The translations under genes were made by a program, and so were the position numbers. DNA of 64,000 nucleotides from Pseudoalteromonas piscicida (GTDB taxonomy: Bacteria > Pseudomonadota > Gammaproteobacteria > Enterobacterales > Alteromonadaceae). Under the pieces are notes generated by a model, which did not search any database, was not told where the DNA came from, and saw nothing but the letters and a program-made list of their open reading frames with translations. Numbering within the stretch: the stretch's first letter is position 1; every line of letters starts with the position of its first letter. This document shows positions 7,839-17,846 of the stretch, in pieces. The stretch covers positions 784,501 to 848,500 of the forward strand of contig NZ_CP011924.1 in NCBI RefSeq assembly GCF_000238315.3, given 5' to 3'.

Positions 7839-8872
7839 TCTATCTTTAGATGTCTGTCATCTAGGTAGCGAACGAGTTTTGACCATTATCTGAGTGTGTT
7901 GTGGACGGCTTTGCCCTCGCTTCGATTTTGGTAGCATCGTTTGCGCTGATTTATCTAACCGGTAAGAGAAAACAAATCGCTGACAAATCGCTGACACCCA
8001 CCACGAAAACAAATCGCTGACACCCACAAAACAAATCGCTGACACCCACTACTAATTTGCACCTTCCTAAGATACCGCCTACGCTTTAATTCTGCACTCA
8101 AAGGATTGAGGAAAACAAACTATGGCTACTGCCCGTAAAAAACAAATCAGTTTAACTGACACCAAATACTATCACTGTATCTCCCGTTGCGTAAGGCGCG
8201 CCTTTCTGTGCGGTGAAGATAAACTTACTGGCAAATCATACGAGTACCGCCGTGATTGGGTTGAAGAAAAGCTCTTGATGTTGGGCTCTGTGTTTTGTAT
8301 TGATGTCTGTGCTTATGCCGTGATGAGTAATCACACTCACATAGTTTTATATGTTGATGATAAAAAGGCTAAGCGTCTGTCGGATAAAGCGATTGTGATA
8401 CGATGGCACAAGTTATTTAAAGGTAATTGGATAAGCCGTAAATTTACTGAAGGTGAGCCTCTCAATGAGTCGGAGCAATTGATACTCAATGAGCTGGTTG
8501 ATAAGTACAGGGAAAGACTAGCCGATATTAGCTGGTTTATGCGAGTACTCAACGAAGATATCGCCCGTAGAGCAAATAAAGAAGATAATTGTAGAGGCCG
8601 ATTTTGGGAAGGACGATTCAAATCCCAAGCATTACTGGACGAGGCAGCACTGGCTGCTTGTTTGGCATATGTAGACCTAAACCCTATTAGAGCCAAAATC
8701 GCCGCAACGCCTGAAACCTCAGACTACACCAGCATCAAAAAGCGAATTGACCATGCGAAATTAGGTAAACAGCCAAAAAGCCTATTACGCTTTGCTGGCA
8801 GCCCAAGAAAACATATGCCGAAAGGACTGCCTTTTGAGCTCAAATCCTATATTGAGTTGGTTGAACTCACAG
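7816..8872. repeat. First copy of a 1,057-bp direct repeat (second copy 8873-9929)
   Basis: The two copies are identical by eye and directly abutting: upstream non-coding DNA with short repeats plus the first 250 codons of a transposase. Copy 1 ends at the junction CTCACAG|TAGCATGC, where transposase sequence switches back to the start of the unit. Copy 2 continues uninterrupted into the rest of the transposase gene. Confidence 0.9.
7969..8049. repeat. Short direct repeats (AAACAAATCGCTGACACCCAC), copy 1
   Basis: The motif AAACAAATCGCTGACACCCAC is present three times, with a partial unit (AAATCGCTGACA) inside. The array is repeated at 9026-9106 in the second unit, and an inverted relative lies at 10355-10378. 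Such motifs flanking a RAYT transposase are candidate recognition sites. The spacing is too short and irregular for CRISPR. Confidence 0.7.
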
Positions 8873-8895
8873 TAGCATGCTCTGCACGACCATAG
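8122..8895 (+). pseudogene. 3'-truncated copy of the RAYT (Y1 HUH) transposase
   Basis: The first 250 codons are identical to the intact gene at 9179-10150, including the HUH motif SNHTHIV (H71, H73) and the Tyr region AYVDLNP (Y183). It then runs into the repeat start and ends with VACSARP. It keeps a ribosome-binding site (GGATTGAGGAAAAC), so a truncated protein could be made. It results from the 1,057-bp tandem duplication. Confidence 0.85.
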
Positions 8896-9929
8896 TCTAT
8901 CTTTAGATGTCTGTCATCTAGGTAGCGAACGAGTTTTGACCATTATCTGAGTGTGTTGTGGACGGCTTTGCCCTCGCTTCGATTTTGGTAGCATCGTTTG
9001 CGCTGATTTATCTAACCGGTAAGAGAAAACAAATCGCTGACAAATCGCTGACACCCACCACGAAAACAAATCGCTGACACCCACAAAACAAATCGCTGAC
9101 ACCCACTACTAATTTGCACCTTCCTAAGATACCGCCTACGCTTTAATTCTGCACTCAAAGGATTGAGGAAAACAAACTATGGCTACTGCCCGTAAAAAAC
9201 AAATCAGTTTAACTGACACCAAATACTATCACTGTATCTCCCGTTGCGTAAGGCGCGCCTTTCTGTGCGGTGAAGATAAACTTACTGGCAAATCATACGA
9301 GTACCGCCGTGATTGGGTTGAAGAAAAGCTCTTGATGTTGGGCTCTGTGTTTTGTATTGATGTCTGTGCTTATGCCGTGATGAGTAATCACACTCACATA
9401 GTTTTATATGTTGATGATAAAAAGGCTAAGCGTCTGTCGGATAAAGCGATTGTGATACGATGGCACAAGTTATTTAAAGGTAATTGGATAAGCCGTAAAT
9501 TTACTGAAGGTGAGCCTCTCAATGAGTCGGAGCAATTGATACTCAATGAGCTGGTTGATAAGTACAGGGAAAGACTAGCCGATATTAGCTGGTTTATGCG
9601 AGTACTCAACGAAGATATCGCCCGTAGAGCAAATAAAGAAGATAATTGTAGAGGCCGATTTTGGGAAGGACGATTCAAATCCCAAGCATTACTGGACGAG
9701 GCAGCACTGGCTGCTTGTTTGGCATATGTAGACCTAAACCCTATTAGAGCCAAAATCGCCGCAACGCCTGAAACCTCAGACTACACCAGCATCAAAAAGC
9801 GAATTGACCATGCGAAATTAGGTAAACAGCCAAAAAGCCTATTACGCTTTGCTGGCAGCCCAAGAAAACATATGCCGAAAGGACTGCCTTTTGAGCTCAA
9901 ATCCTATATTGAGTTGGTTGAACTCACAG
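8873..9929. repeat. Second copy of the 1,057-bp direct repeat
   Basis: Same sequence as 7816-8872 at an offset of 1,057. It ends inside the intact transposase gene at the codons preceding GQCIRAD. Confidence 0.9.
9026..9106. repeat. Short direct repeats (AAACAAATCGCTGACACCCAC), copy 2
   Basis: Same array as 7969-8049, carried in the second duplication unit. It lies about 75 bp upstream of the intact RAYT gene. Confidence 0.7.
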
Positions 9930-10150
9930 GCCAATGTATTCGCGCCGACAAGCGAGGTCATATCTTTGAGTCACAAACCATTCTTACTCGACTAAATATC
10001 GAACCGGAGAACTGGATAAAACTCACCACGCAATTTTCTCAGGTATTCCACGGTGCAGTTGGTCGAGAGCGGACAATAACCGCTTACTGTGAAACACTTC
10101 AAAAACGACGGCGGACGAATCTGACAAACTGCGAGCGCTTGTTGGCTTAG
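9179..10150 (+). CDS. REP-associated tyrosine transposase (RAYT, Y1/IS200-like HUH family)
   Basis: A 323-residue single-strand DNA transposase. Visible are the N-terminal YYHCISRC motif (near residue 16), the HUH metal site SNHTHIV (H71/H73), the conserved GRFWEGRFKSQALLDE segment and AYVDLNPIRA, whose Tyr (Y183) is the likely nucleophile. RAYTs are usually single domesticated genes that act on REP palindromes. Here the gene is flanked by GCTGACACCCAC motifs upstream (9026-9106) and an inverted GTGGGTGTCAC at 10355-10378. It is the intact member of a tandem duplication. A good ribosome-binding site (GATTGAGGAAAA) precedes the ATG. Confidence 0.85.
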   Translation: MATARKKQISLTDTKYYHCISRCVRRAFLCGEDKLTGKSYEYRRDWVEEKLLMLGSVFCIDVCAYAVMSNHTHIVLYVDDKKAKRLSDKAIVIRWHKLFKGNWISRKFTEGEPLNESEQLILNELVDKYRERLADISWFMRVLNEDIARRANKEDNCRGRFWEGRFKSQALLDEAALAACLAYVDLNPIRAKIAATPETSDYTSIKKRIDHAKLGKQPKSLLRFAGSPRKHMPKGLPFELKSYIELVELTGQCIRADKRGHIFESQTILTRLNIEPENWIKLTTQFSQVFHGAVGRERTITAYCETLQKRRRTNLTNCERLLA

Positions 10151-10354
10151 CAAAACTCACATTCTCAATTTTAGAATTTCTTACTTCCGTATTTACATCG
10201 CTTTGTCGTGCGTGATAACTCAGCTTTGGTGTAGAGATATGCTTGGGCGACAAGAATTGGCCTATCTAATAACGTTTTTGTACCTAGCGATTAAAGTATT
10301 TTTATACTTTTTTACTTTACTTCCTCAGCTTGGATGCGAGTAGTGGTGCTAGTA

Positions 10355-10378
10355 GTGGTGGGTGTCACTTGTTTTAAC
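10355..10378. repeat. Inverted relative of the GCTGACACCCAC repeat, right side of the RAYT locus
   Basis: GTGGTGGGTGTCACTTGTTTT is close to the reverse complement of AAACAAATCGCTGACACCCAC. It lies 205 bp after the transposase stop, so it may mark the other end of a mobilisable RAYT unit. The remaining 10151-10509 region is AT-rich and shows no gene. Confidence 0.5.
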
Positions 10379-10509
10379 AACTGATTTAAACCTTTATTGA
10401 GTTACTTGCGTCTCAAGGAGCATAATTATAAAAAATTGTATTTTTTAATAGCAAGATCGATTTGCTATACAATACCACGTGCTAAATTTTGACATTAGGG
10501 ACAATTTTG

Positions 10510-11428
10510 ATGCTTACTCGTTTTTCGTACTTTTGTACCATTTTATCCATAGTTACCACCTCATTTTCGACATTAGCTTCAGATGTTTTAGATTGTGTTA
10601 TTGAGAGTTATAGTCAGCCAAATAGCCCGTTTACGGGTTTACCTAATCCTGCCGAACAGGGCGAACATAAATACACAGTGATGAACTATGGCGAACGACC
10701 ATTTTTATTTGCTATATCAAAACCTGATGTAATTGCTCCAAATGTGAGCTTACCTAGCTTTCTTTCCGACTATTCTCGTAACCAAGGATATGAGGACAAT
10801 GCCTACCACAAATTTAAAAGTAGTAATTTACCTTTGGAGGCTAAAGTTTGGCTTCCGTTGGGAGCCCAACCACTACCGTTAGTATTATTAGTCCATGGAA
10901 ATTCTGCCCCGGGGTTTGATTATCTAGGTGAATTGCTCGCCAGCCGAGGTCACTTTGTTGTGCAAGTAAATCAAACTTATTTGAATGATTTATTGGGAGA
11001 AAATGGTGCCCGTGGTTGGATACTACTTGAACATATTAAGCTGCTGCAAAAATGGAATGCTGAGCAAGGTCACGCTTTTTATAACAAAATAGATTTAGAG
11101 AATATCGCTTTAATAGGGATGTCTAGAGGAGGGGAGGCTGTTGCTTTAGCTGCATCATTTAATCAATGGAAGACCTTACCAAATAGTAGTGAATCAACAG
11201 AGTTTGGTTTTAACATTAAATCCATTGTCGCTTTAGCCCCAATGGACGGGCAATATCAACATGCTGATGGTAGAAACATCCTGAAAAATGTTAACTATTT
11301 AGTGTTACAAGGAGGTCATGATGCGGATGTTTATCAGTTTCTTGGTAGCCAACAATGGCATCGAACTCACTTCGATGATGATAAAAACTACTTAAAGCAG
11401 TCCATTTATATCTATCGTGCTAACCAAA
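10510..11428 (+). pseudogene. Secreted alpha/beta hydrolase (dienelactone-hydrolase/PAF-acetylhydrolase-like esterase), 5' part, interrupted by an IS
   Basis: This is the N-terminal 306 codons of an exported esterase-like protein. After a signal peptide (MLTRFSYFCTILSIVTT, cleavage probably near TLAS), the alpha/beta-hydrolase core shows LVLLVHGNSAPGFDY (oxyanion HG), the nucleophile elbow GMSRGGEA and a late LVLQGGHDADV strand. The reading frame is cut at 11428 by an IS3-family element and resumes exactly at 12694. ATG 10510 is preferred over TTG 10489 because it starts the signal peptide. The intact gene would encode 580 residues. Substrate unknown. Confidence 0.82.
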
Positions 11429-11504
11429 TGTAGTGGCATAGTTAATTTGGCCACCCATTAAGAAAGAAATGTTATGCTATTTGCATACAAATTTGGGTGA
11501 AAAA

Positions 11505-12685
<1,181 letters not shown>

Positions 12686-12693
12686 CCACTACA

Positions 12694-13517
12694 ATATAAA
12701 CTTTAATCAAGATATGTCTGATGATTTCCATTGGGGAAGCAGCAAAGATTTTTATTCTAAGCTATTAACACCCAAACAACAGGAGAATTTAACTAAAGTG
12801 TATGTTTCTGCTTTTTTGGAAGCTACATTGGCGAACGCAAAAGAGTATCGAAAAATTTTTAGACAACCTGTGGCTGGTGAGTTTGGTCTTCCTGACGATA
12901 TTTATATCAGTCGCCATATGGCATCTGATTTCAAAGTTATAGAAGATTTTGAAAATGTAGCTAAAAAGGAAAGTACCGTTAAAGTCCTATCCGATAAAAC
13001 GTTAACAGAAGTGCCAATCAATATAGACTCAGAGCGCCTAAGAAACGGAACTAAAACTTCTAATAATGTATTAAAGGTTCAACTTAAGAAACAAGTTGAA
13101 ACACGGTTGAGCATTAAGCTTTCAGAAGCTGAGTTGTTACATAAAAATCACAAAGGAAAATCCTACCTAAGTTTCTCACTGGCTCGCGCTGATTCAGGAG
13201 AAAGCGAAGGGTGTGGAGCATACAATTTGTTATCTGATACGAGGGTAGAGCTACTTGATAAGTCTGGTGTAGTATTTAAAAAAAGTATTGGCGTATCTGG
13301 CAGTGTCTCCCCTTTATTAATTTCTGACTTCTCTGAATTGGAAAAAGGTGATATGAAATATGCGCCGACAGAGCCAGTATTGCAAACCTTTACGCTCCCT
13401 ATTGAATTGAATAAGACAATCAGTGCCGAAAGCGAATTAGAGCTTGTCTTGATTTTTGCACCGAAGCGAGATGTATCTATCATCGTGGATGATATTGGGA
13501 TAACTAGTTCTATATAG
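12694..13517 (+). pseudogene. Secreted alpha/beta hydrolase, 3' part after the IS
   Basis: This continues the frame of 10510-11428: joined at the IS ends it reads ..YIYRANQ then NINFNQD..W, matching the Asn/His-containing loop (YxYxANHxxFN) near the end of the hydrolase core in this family. The C-terminal ~200 residues form a separate region with beta-strand-like sequence (TLPIELNKTISAESELELVLIF) that I cannot name. The frame from 12633 uses IS end sequence as a false start. Inactivated unless the IS excises. Confidence 0.75.
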
Positions 13518-13565
13518 CCCATCAGCTTTCTTTTAAAGAAGCTAGTCATTAGCGCATTAGGAAAG

Positions 13566-13742
13566 TTAGTTTGCCTTAAGATGAGGCATAAAATCGTTCT
13601 TAACGGCGGCTATTGGCACTGGGTCGACATTCGGTTCTAAATTGTTTTTGTCCCAATACAAGTTGAGTGAGCATCCGTTATCGCAATTGGATTTAAGATA
13701 TGAAATTGCTGTTGAACGGCTGAGTTTGGCACTTACATTTGC
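13566..13742 (-). pseudogene. C-terminal remnant of an unidentified gene
   Basis: On the minus strand 58 codons are open from a stop at 13743-13745 to TAA at 13566-13568 with convincing protein character (KLSRSTAISYLKSNCDNGCS, then LYWDKNNLEPNVDPVPIAAV). No start codon lies near its beginning. It fills the otherwise empty 13518-13860 gap and is antisense to the disrupted hydrolase. Family not recognised. Confidence 0.4.
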
Positions 13743-13828
13743 TTAAGCCCTAACAATCAAGCTTTGCAGATAAAGTTAAGGCTTATGCATCTTAAGACTG
13801 TTCACCTTCAAAATAAAGATGAAGAATT

Positions 13829-13852
13829 CGGATCAAGCCAAGGCTTGATCCG
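13829..13852. terminator. Hairpin downstream of the DUF4136 lipoprotein gene
   Basis: A perfect 11-bp dyad CGGATCAAGCC-aa-GGCTTGATCCG. On the minus strand it follows the stop at 13861 within 10 bp; T runs on either side are short. Confidence 0.55.
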
Positions 13853-13860
13853 GTTTTCGC

Positions 13861-14412
13861 TTAGTGTTGTGGCTGTGGTGGGAAGTTAGCCAGCAACTCC
13901 GAAATGGTTTTGTTAATTGACGCTGTTCTTTGGTCTGGTGATTGGTTGCTACGTAAGCGACCTTCTTTTGCTCCGCGCCAAACTAGCTGGTTAGACGCTT
14001 TGTCTATCATATCGAGTACAAGCGTGCCCACTTCATATTCACGTGTTGTGGTCTGTGTTTGCCAGCCAATACCCCAGTAATTCCAACGCGCACCATAAGT
14101 GGTGTGAAGCGAGTCAGATTCAATTTTTGTATCAACTGATGCGTGATAGTTAACCAGTAAGTCGGCCGATTGCGGATCGGTGAGGGTGAAACCTTGTTTG
14201 CTCATTTCGTTTTGAATTGCACTGCGGATCCGCTTTTCCATTAAGTCATTAACTTGGTATTCACGACCATTATTTTTTAGGTCCGCTTCGGGTGACCAAG
14301 CATAGGTTTTATAGTTAGCGAATTGTACAGACTTATCATAATCCCAATCAGGGGTTTTGGCGCAGGCCGCTAACATCAGCACCAAAGTGGCGATAACAAT
14401 ATTCTTAAACAT
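13861..14412 (-). CDS. DUF4136-family lipoprotein
   Basis: A 183-residue putative outer-membrane or periplasmic lipoprotein. The signal MFKNIVIATLVLMLAAC ends in lipobox LAAC. The mature part has the DUF4136 pattern: DYDKSVQFANYKTYAWSP at the start, IRSAIQNEMSKQGFTL in the middle, a GTLVLDMIDKASNQLVWRG strand and a C-terminal helix ending LLANFPPQ. The family has no defined biochemical role. A strong AAGGAGT ribosome-binding site precedes the ATG. It follows the mks operon on the same strand, about 110 bp downstream, but probably has its own promoter. Confidence 0.85.
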   Translation of the reverse strand: MFKNIVIATLVLMLAACAKTPDWDYDKSVQFANYKTYAWSPEADLKNNGREYQVNDLMEKRIRSAIQNEMSKQGFTLTDPQSADLLVNYHASVDTKIESDSLHTTYGARWNYWGIGWQTQTTTREYEVGTLVLDMIDKASNQLVWRGAKEGRLRSNQSPDQRTASINKTISELLANFPPQPQH

Positions 14413-14519
14413 GTGTCTTTACTCCTTAGTCGGATGTTTGCTCTACCTTAACGTGTTAAGGCGTTAAATGGTAGAGACAAGCATCCTTTAATAATTGTGT
14501 CTAAGACATTAACTTGGGA

Positions 14520-17297
14520 TTAATGTTCCACTTCTATCCAGTCTTTTTCATCCACCCAGTTTTGGCTACCTTGTGCAACACTACGGATCGGCACCAAGTA
14601 GTCACAGCTGATCTGTGGTTTCACCGATGCAAAAATTGGCACAAACCCAAAGCTTAGTGCGGTTTCGATAATAGCCTTTTGGTTTTGTGGGTCGATATCC
14701 GCGGCTTCATCGATGTAAATTGGGATACGATACATTGCTTGCTCTTGATCAGATAGCAGATAGCGAATAAATAGCATGCCACATAAAAGCTTGATGGTGA
14801 TCCGCGTACCGTTTGAACCGGCCGAGTCAATTTTATCAAAGTGCTCAGTGTCACCTGCGCGGTTGACCACTTCAAAGCGAATATCAAAGAGATCGGTTAA
14901 CGTCAATCCCGCTTTGTCACTTGCTAGTTTGATGATGTGATCTTTCGCCTCATTAACAGATTTCTCTGAGCTAGGCTGCTCGCTGAGTAGGTCTAAACTT
15001 TCGCCTTTTTCATATAAATCTGAAGTGCTAATAATGGTATCTATGCTATCAACTAGCATCTTACGAGGGATGACATTGATTTTGAATGCCTGCAAGTTAG
15101 AGATACGATGCTGGCTTATGCCTTTGTTAAAACTGTTCATCTCTCGGCGTAAGCGGTCTAAGTCTTGACGCAGTCCTTTAATGGTTGCGGCCACTTCGGT
15201 GAGCGCCACTCGCGCTTGTTTATCGACGGCATCTCGTTCGTTATCTAAGTTATGATACGCACTGATCAGCTTTTGGTACTTAATAGTAACGTCTGACTCG
15301 TTTTCAAACTTAGTGATCCCAGCATTGTAGATATGCAAGTAGGTATTACGCACATTAACGTCTAAGTTTCTAAGCTCATTACAATCTTTATTAAACTGGT
15401 GGATCACTTCAGAGAGGTTATCAAAATCTAGGTTAATTTCGATTTCGTACGGTGCCAGCTTACCCGAGTATAGGTCTAGTGTGTGGTCGATACGTTCTGA
15501 CTTCACTTGCTTTAGGCGGTCGGCTTGGCGCACCAATAAGTCTTGCTTGCTTTTAATGATAGAGCGGCGGTCTGAAATCGAACCAGCATTACGTTGAATA
15601 TCATGCAAATATTCATCAACTTGCTCTCGTTCCATCTCCAGTTGCTCTTTTAGTGCTTGTTGAGCATCAACAGATTGCAACATAGTTTGATATTGCTCAA
15701 AGCGCTTCATGGCCGCTTCGGTAGCCATGAGTTCATCATAAAGCGCATCACGCTCTTTTTGCTTTTCAGCGACGTTTGCGGCTGCTTCACGCTGTTGCTT
15801 TAAGTCGCTAAGTGATTGTTGTAATGACTCCAGCTGTGCTTGCAGTTGGGCTTTGTTCTCACCACTTTGCATTTGCACGGGACTTAGTTTTTTCAACTTA
15901 ACGGTAGCGCCAGGCACCTTAAGCTCACCACCTTGAACTGACTTAGACAGCGACTCCAAAAATGCGCCAAAGGCATCTTCGTCAGTGATATCAATTTCAC
16001 CTTGAGAGGTGGTTGAAAACGATAACAAATCTGGATTCAAGATCCGCGAGATCTCTTCCACTTCTTTTAAAGAAAGATCTTCACGCATACGAGTAAACAG
16101 GTTGAACTCAAGGTTCTTGAGTTGCAGTTTTAAACTCTTAATCTGCTTTTGTGTTTCGTTGATGCGAAAATCAAGGGTATGGAGACTTTGCCCCTGTGCA
16201 CTATTAATAGAGAAGGAAAGCTGCTCATATTCCTTTTTTAACAGTGTTAAATTGGTTTTAAGCGTTGCATGATTAGTTAGTTCAAATTCACGTTTTAACG
16301 CGTGGAAGTCGGTAAACCATTGCTCGATTTGGGTTTGCTTACGCTCGATATCACGAGACTGTTGGACGTACAGCTGCTGCTTAGACTCAAATTCGCGCTT
16401 TTCGGCTTCTATGTCTTCTAGCTGTGTTGCCAGCTCTGCAATTTGCTCGTTGTGATAGTTATCATATTCAACCAAAGCTAAATCGAGTTTCGGGGCGTAA
16501 GCCGCTAATTTACCTTTTAATACCGCCTCATTTCCAAGCATTTTCTCAAGGGCTGAAATTGGCTCTTGCATCGACTCCAGCGCATTCAGCTCACGGCGCG
16601 CACGGTTGACCTTATCAAAAGCGCGACGCCAGACTTCATAAAAGTCGACTTTCGAGTTCGACATATGGCGTTCGAACACCTTGAGCATAAAGCGTTTTAC
16701 GTCTTGCGCGCCGAGTTTATGCAGATTCAGAATACGACGGAATATTTCTTTGTATACAGGCGCATCTTGGACATTATTCAGTGGGATCATCTTCAGGTTG
16801 ATATCACCATCAAATGGTGTGGCGCCACCTGTGAGTAGGGCATTAAGTTCTTGTGCTTTTAGCTCTACAGGCTTAAGTTGTTTTTCCTGTAAGTGATTAA
16901 AGAGCTTAGTGTACTTGATGATACTTTTACCTTGGGTGTAATCATCAAGATTCAGTTTGCCTTGATAGCAAAAAAACTGGTGCGCGTAACCGGCGATTTT
17001 ACCCAGCCCCGCAACGCCAATGACCACATCGCCGTGGGGGAGGTTGGCTTCCAGCAAAATATAGGATTGATCAGAAGAGAAGTAAAACTTACGCGTTTCT
17101 TCTAAATCGTGACCATCCCATTCAGTCAGTCTTAAATCGTTGATAAGTGGAAACTGCAGCGCATTGATCACCGAGCTTTTACCAGTGTTATTCGGAGCGC
17201 AGATAGACGCGCTTTTATCCAGAGGAATGACACACTTAGCGTATCCGGCGGTATTTAATAATGCTAGTTTACTTAAGCCGTACAACTGCTCGCTCAT
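14520..17297 (-). CDS. mksB: MksB-like SMC ATPase of a MukBEF-type condensin
   Basis: A 925-residue SMC-like ATPase expected to form the DNA-organising motor with MksE and MksF on the nucleoid. Walker A is APNNTGKSS (residues 34-42). Long heptad-rich coiled-coil arms occupy about residues 230-400 and 480-720 around a hinge-like segment. The signature region (SAGSNGTRITIKLLCGM) is near 815 and Walker B is PIYIDEAAD with D863/E864. It is much shorter than MukB (about 1,490 residues), as expected for the Mks class. Its ATG overlaps the mksE stop by 4 bp. No mksG/jetD gene follows; a DUF4136 gene does. Confidence 0.8.
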   Translation of the reverse strand: MSEQLYGLSKLALLNTAGYAKCVIPLDKSASICAPNNTGKSSVINALQFPLINDLRLTEWDGHDLEETRKFYFSSDQSYILLEANLPHGDVVIGVAGLGKIAGYAHQFFCYQGKLNLDDYTQGKSIIKYTKLFNHLQEKQLKPVELKAQELNALLTGGATPFDGDINLKMIPLNNVQDAPVYKEIFRRILNLHKLGAQDVKRFMLKVFERHMSNSKVDFYEVWRRAFDKVNRARRELNALESMQEPISALEKMLGNEAVLKGKLAAYAPKLDLALVEYDNYHNEQIAELATQLEDIEAEKREFESKQQLYVQQSRDIERKQTQIEQWFTDFHALKREFELTNHATLKTNLTLLKKEYEQLSFSINSAQGQSLHTLDFRINETQKQIKSLKLQLKNLEFNLFTRMREDLSLKEVEEISRILNPDLLSFSTTSQGEIDITDEDAFGAFLESLSKSVQGGELKVPGATVKLKKLSPVQMQSGENKAQLQAQLESLQQSLSDLKQQREAAANVAEKQKERDALYDELMATEAAMKRFEQYQTMLQSVDAQQALKEQLEMEREQVDEYLHDIQRNAGSISDRRSIIKSKQDLLVRQADRLKQVKSERIDHTLDLYSGKLAPYEIEINLDFDNLSEVIHQFNKDCNELRNLDVNVRNTYLHIYNAGITKFENESDVTIKYQKLISAYHNLDNERDAVDKQARVALTEVAATIKGLRQDLDRLRREMNSFNKGISQHRISNLQAFKINVIPRKMLVDSIDTIISTSDLYEKGESLDLLSEQPSSEKSVNEAKDHIIKLASDKAGLTLTDLFDIRFEVVNRAGDTEHFDKIDSAGSNGTRITIKLLCGMLFIRYLLSDQEQAMYRIPIYIDEAADIDPQNQKAIIETALSFGFVPIFASVKPQISCDYLVPIRSVAQGSQNWVDEKDWIEVEH

Positions 17298-17842
17298 AGC
17301 TCGTCCTCAATATCATATTGTTCTTCGTTTACTTCCATTAGCGCGTCTATGTAGCGATAAATCGGTGCAAGTAGCATAAAGCCTTGCTCAACCTCACGGG
17401 CAAGGCCCAGTCTCACCATACGTAAAAACACGTCTTTTCTGAGATCAGAGCCCGAAAATATTTCCAACTGATCAAAAAGATGCTTATTGAGCTGCACTAT
17501 GGTTTGCATTAGCTCTAAATCGCAGCTTTCATCAAATAGTACGCGCAGCGGATCTTTACCTTGGTTGGCATAGTGCTCAATCAAAATATAAATGGTTAAG
17601 GCAATCGCGCGTGAAATTTTCCCCATATTTGGCGTACTTTCATCGCTTGCCAAATAATAAAAGCCACGGGCATCGTGCTGTAAGTCATGGCCTAAAGCTG
17701 AAAATAGCGCTTGATAGCTATCAATTTGCTGATCTAATTCTTGCCACAGGGTCGTGTCTTGCTCACTGATATGATACCCGCTCACCAGTTTTTTATTAAT
17801 GGCTTGGAGTTCATTGAGCATGTCTAAGTTAATTGTCGTCAT
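17294..17842 (-). CDS. mksE: MksE-like condensin subunit
   Basis: A 182-residue acidic protein in the MukE/MksE position of a three-gene condensin operon. These are winged-helix (KITE-type) proteins that bind the kleisin and regulate the ATPase. The sequence is consistent: a helical middle (GKISRAIALTIYILIEHYAN) and a C-terminal winged-helix-like segment (LRKDVFLRMVRLGLAREVEQ followed by a short wing). I chose ATG 17842, 4 bp after the mksF stop; an upstream GTG (17869) would overlap mksF. Identification rests mainly on gene order and size. Confidence 0.7.
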   Translation of the reverse strand: MTTINLDMLNELQAINKKLVSGYHISEQDTTLWQELDQQIDSYQALFSALGHDLQHDARGFYYLASDESTPNMGKISRAIALTIYILIEHYANQGKDPLRVLFDESCDLELMQTIVQLNKHLFDQLEIFSGSDLRKDVFLRMVRLGLAREVEQGFMLLAPIYRYIDALMEVNEEQYDIEDEL

Positions 17843-17846
17843 AATG

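Noticed and set aside
7969..8049. Possible CRISPR array (three ~21-bp repeats)
   Set aside because: Spacers are only a few bases and not unique, there are no cas genes, and the same array is copied with the RAYT duplication.
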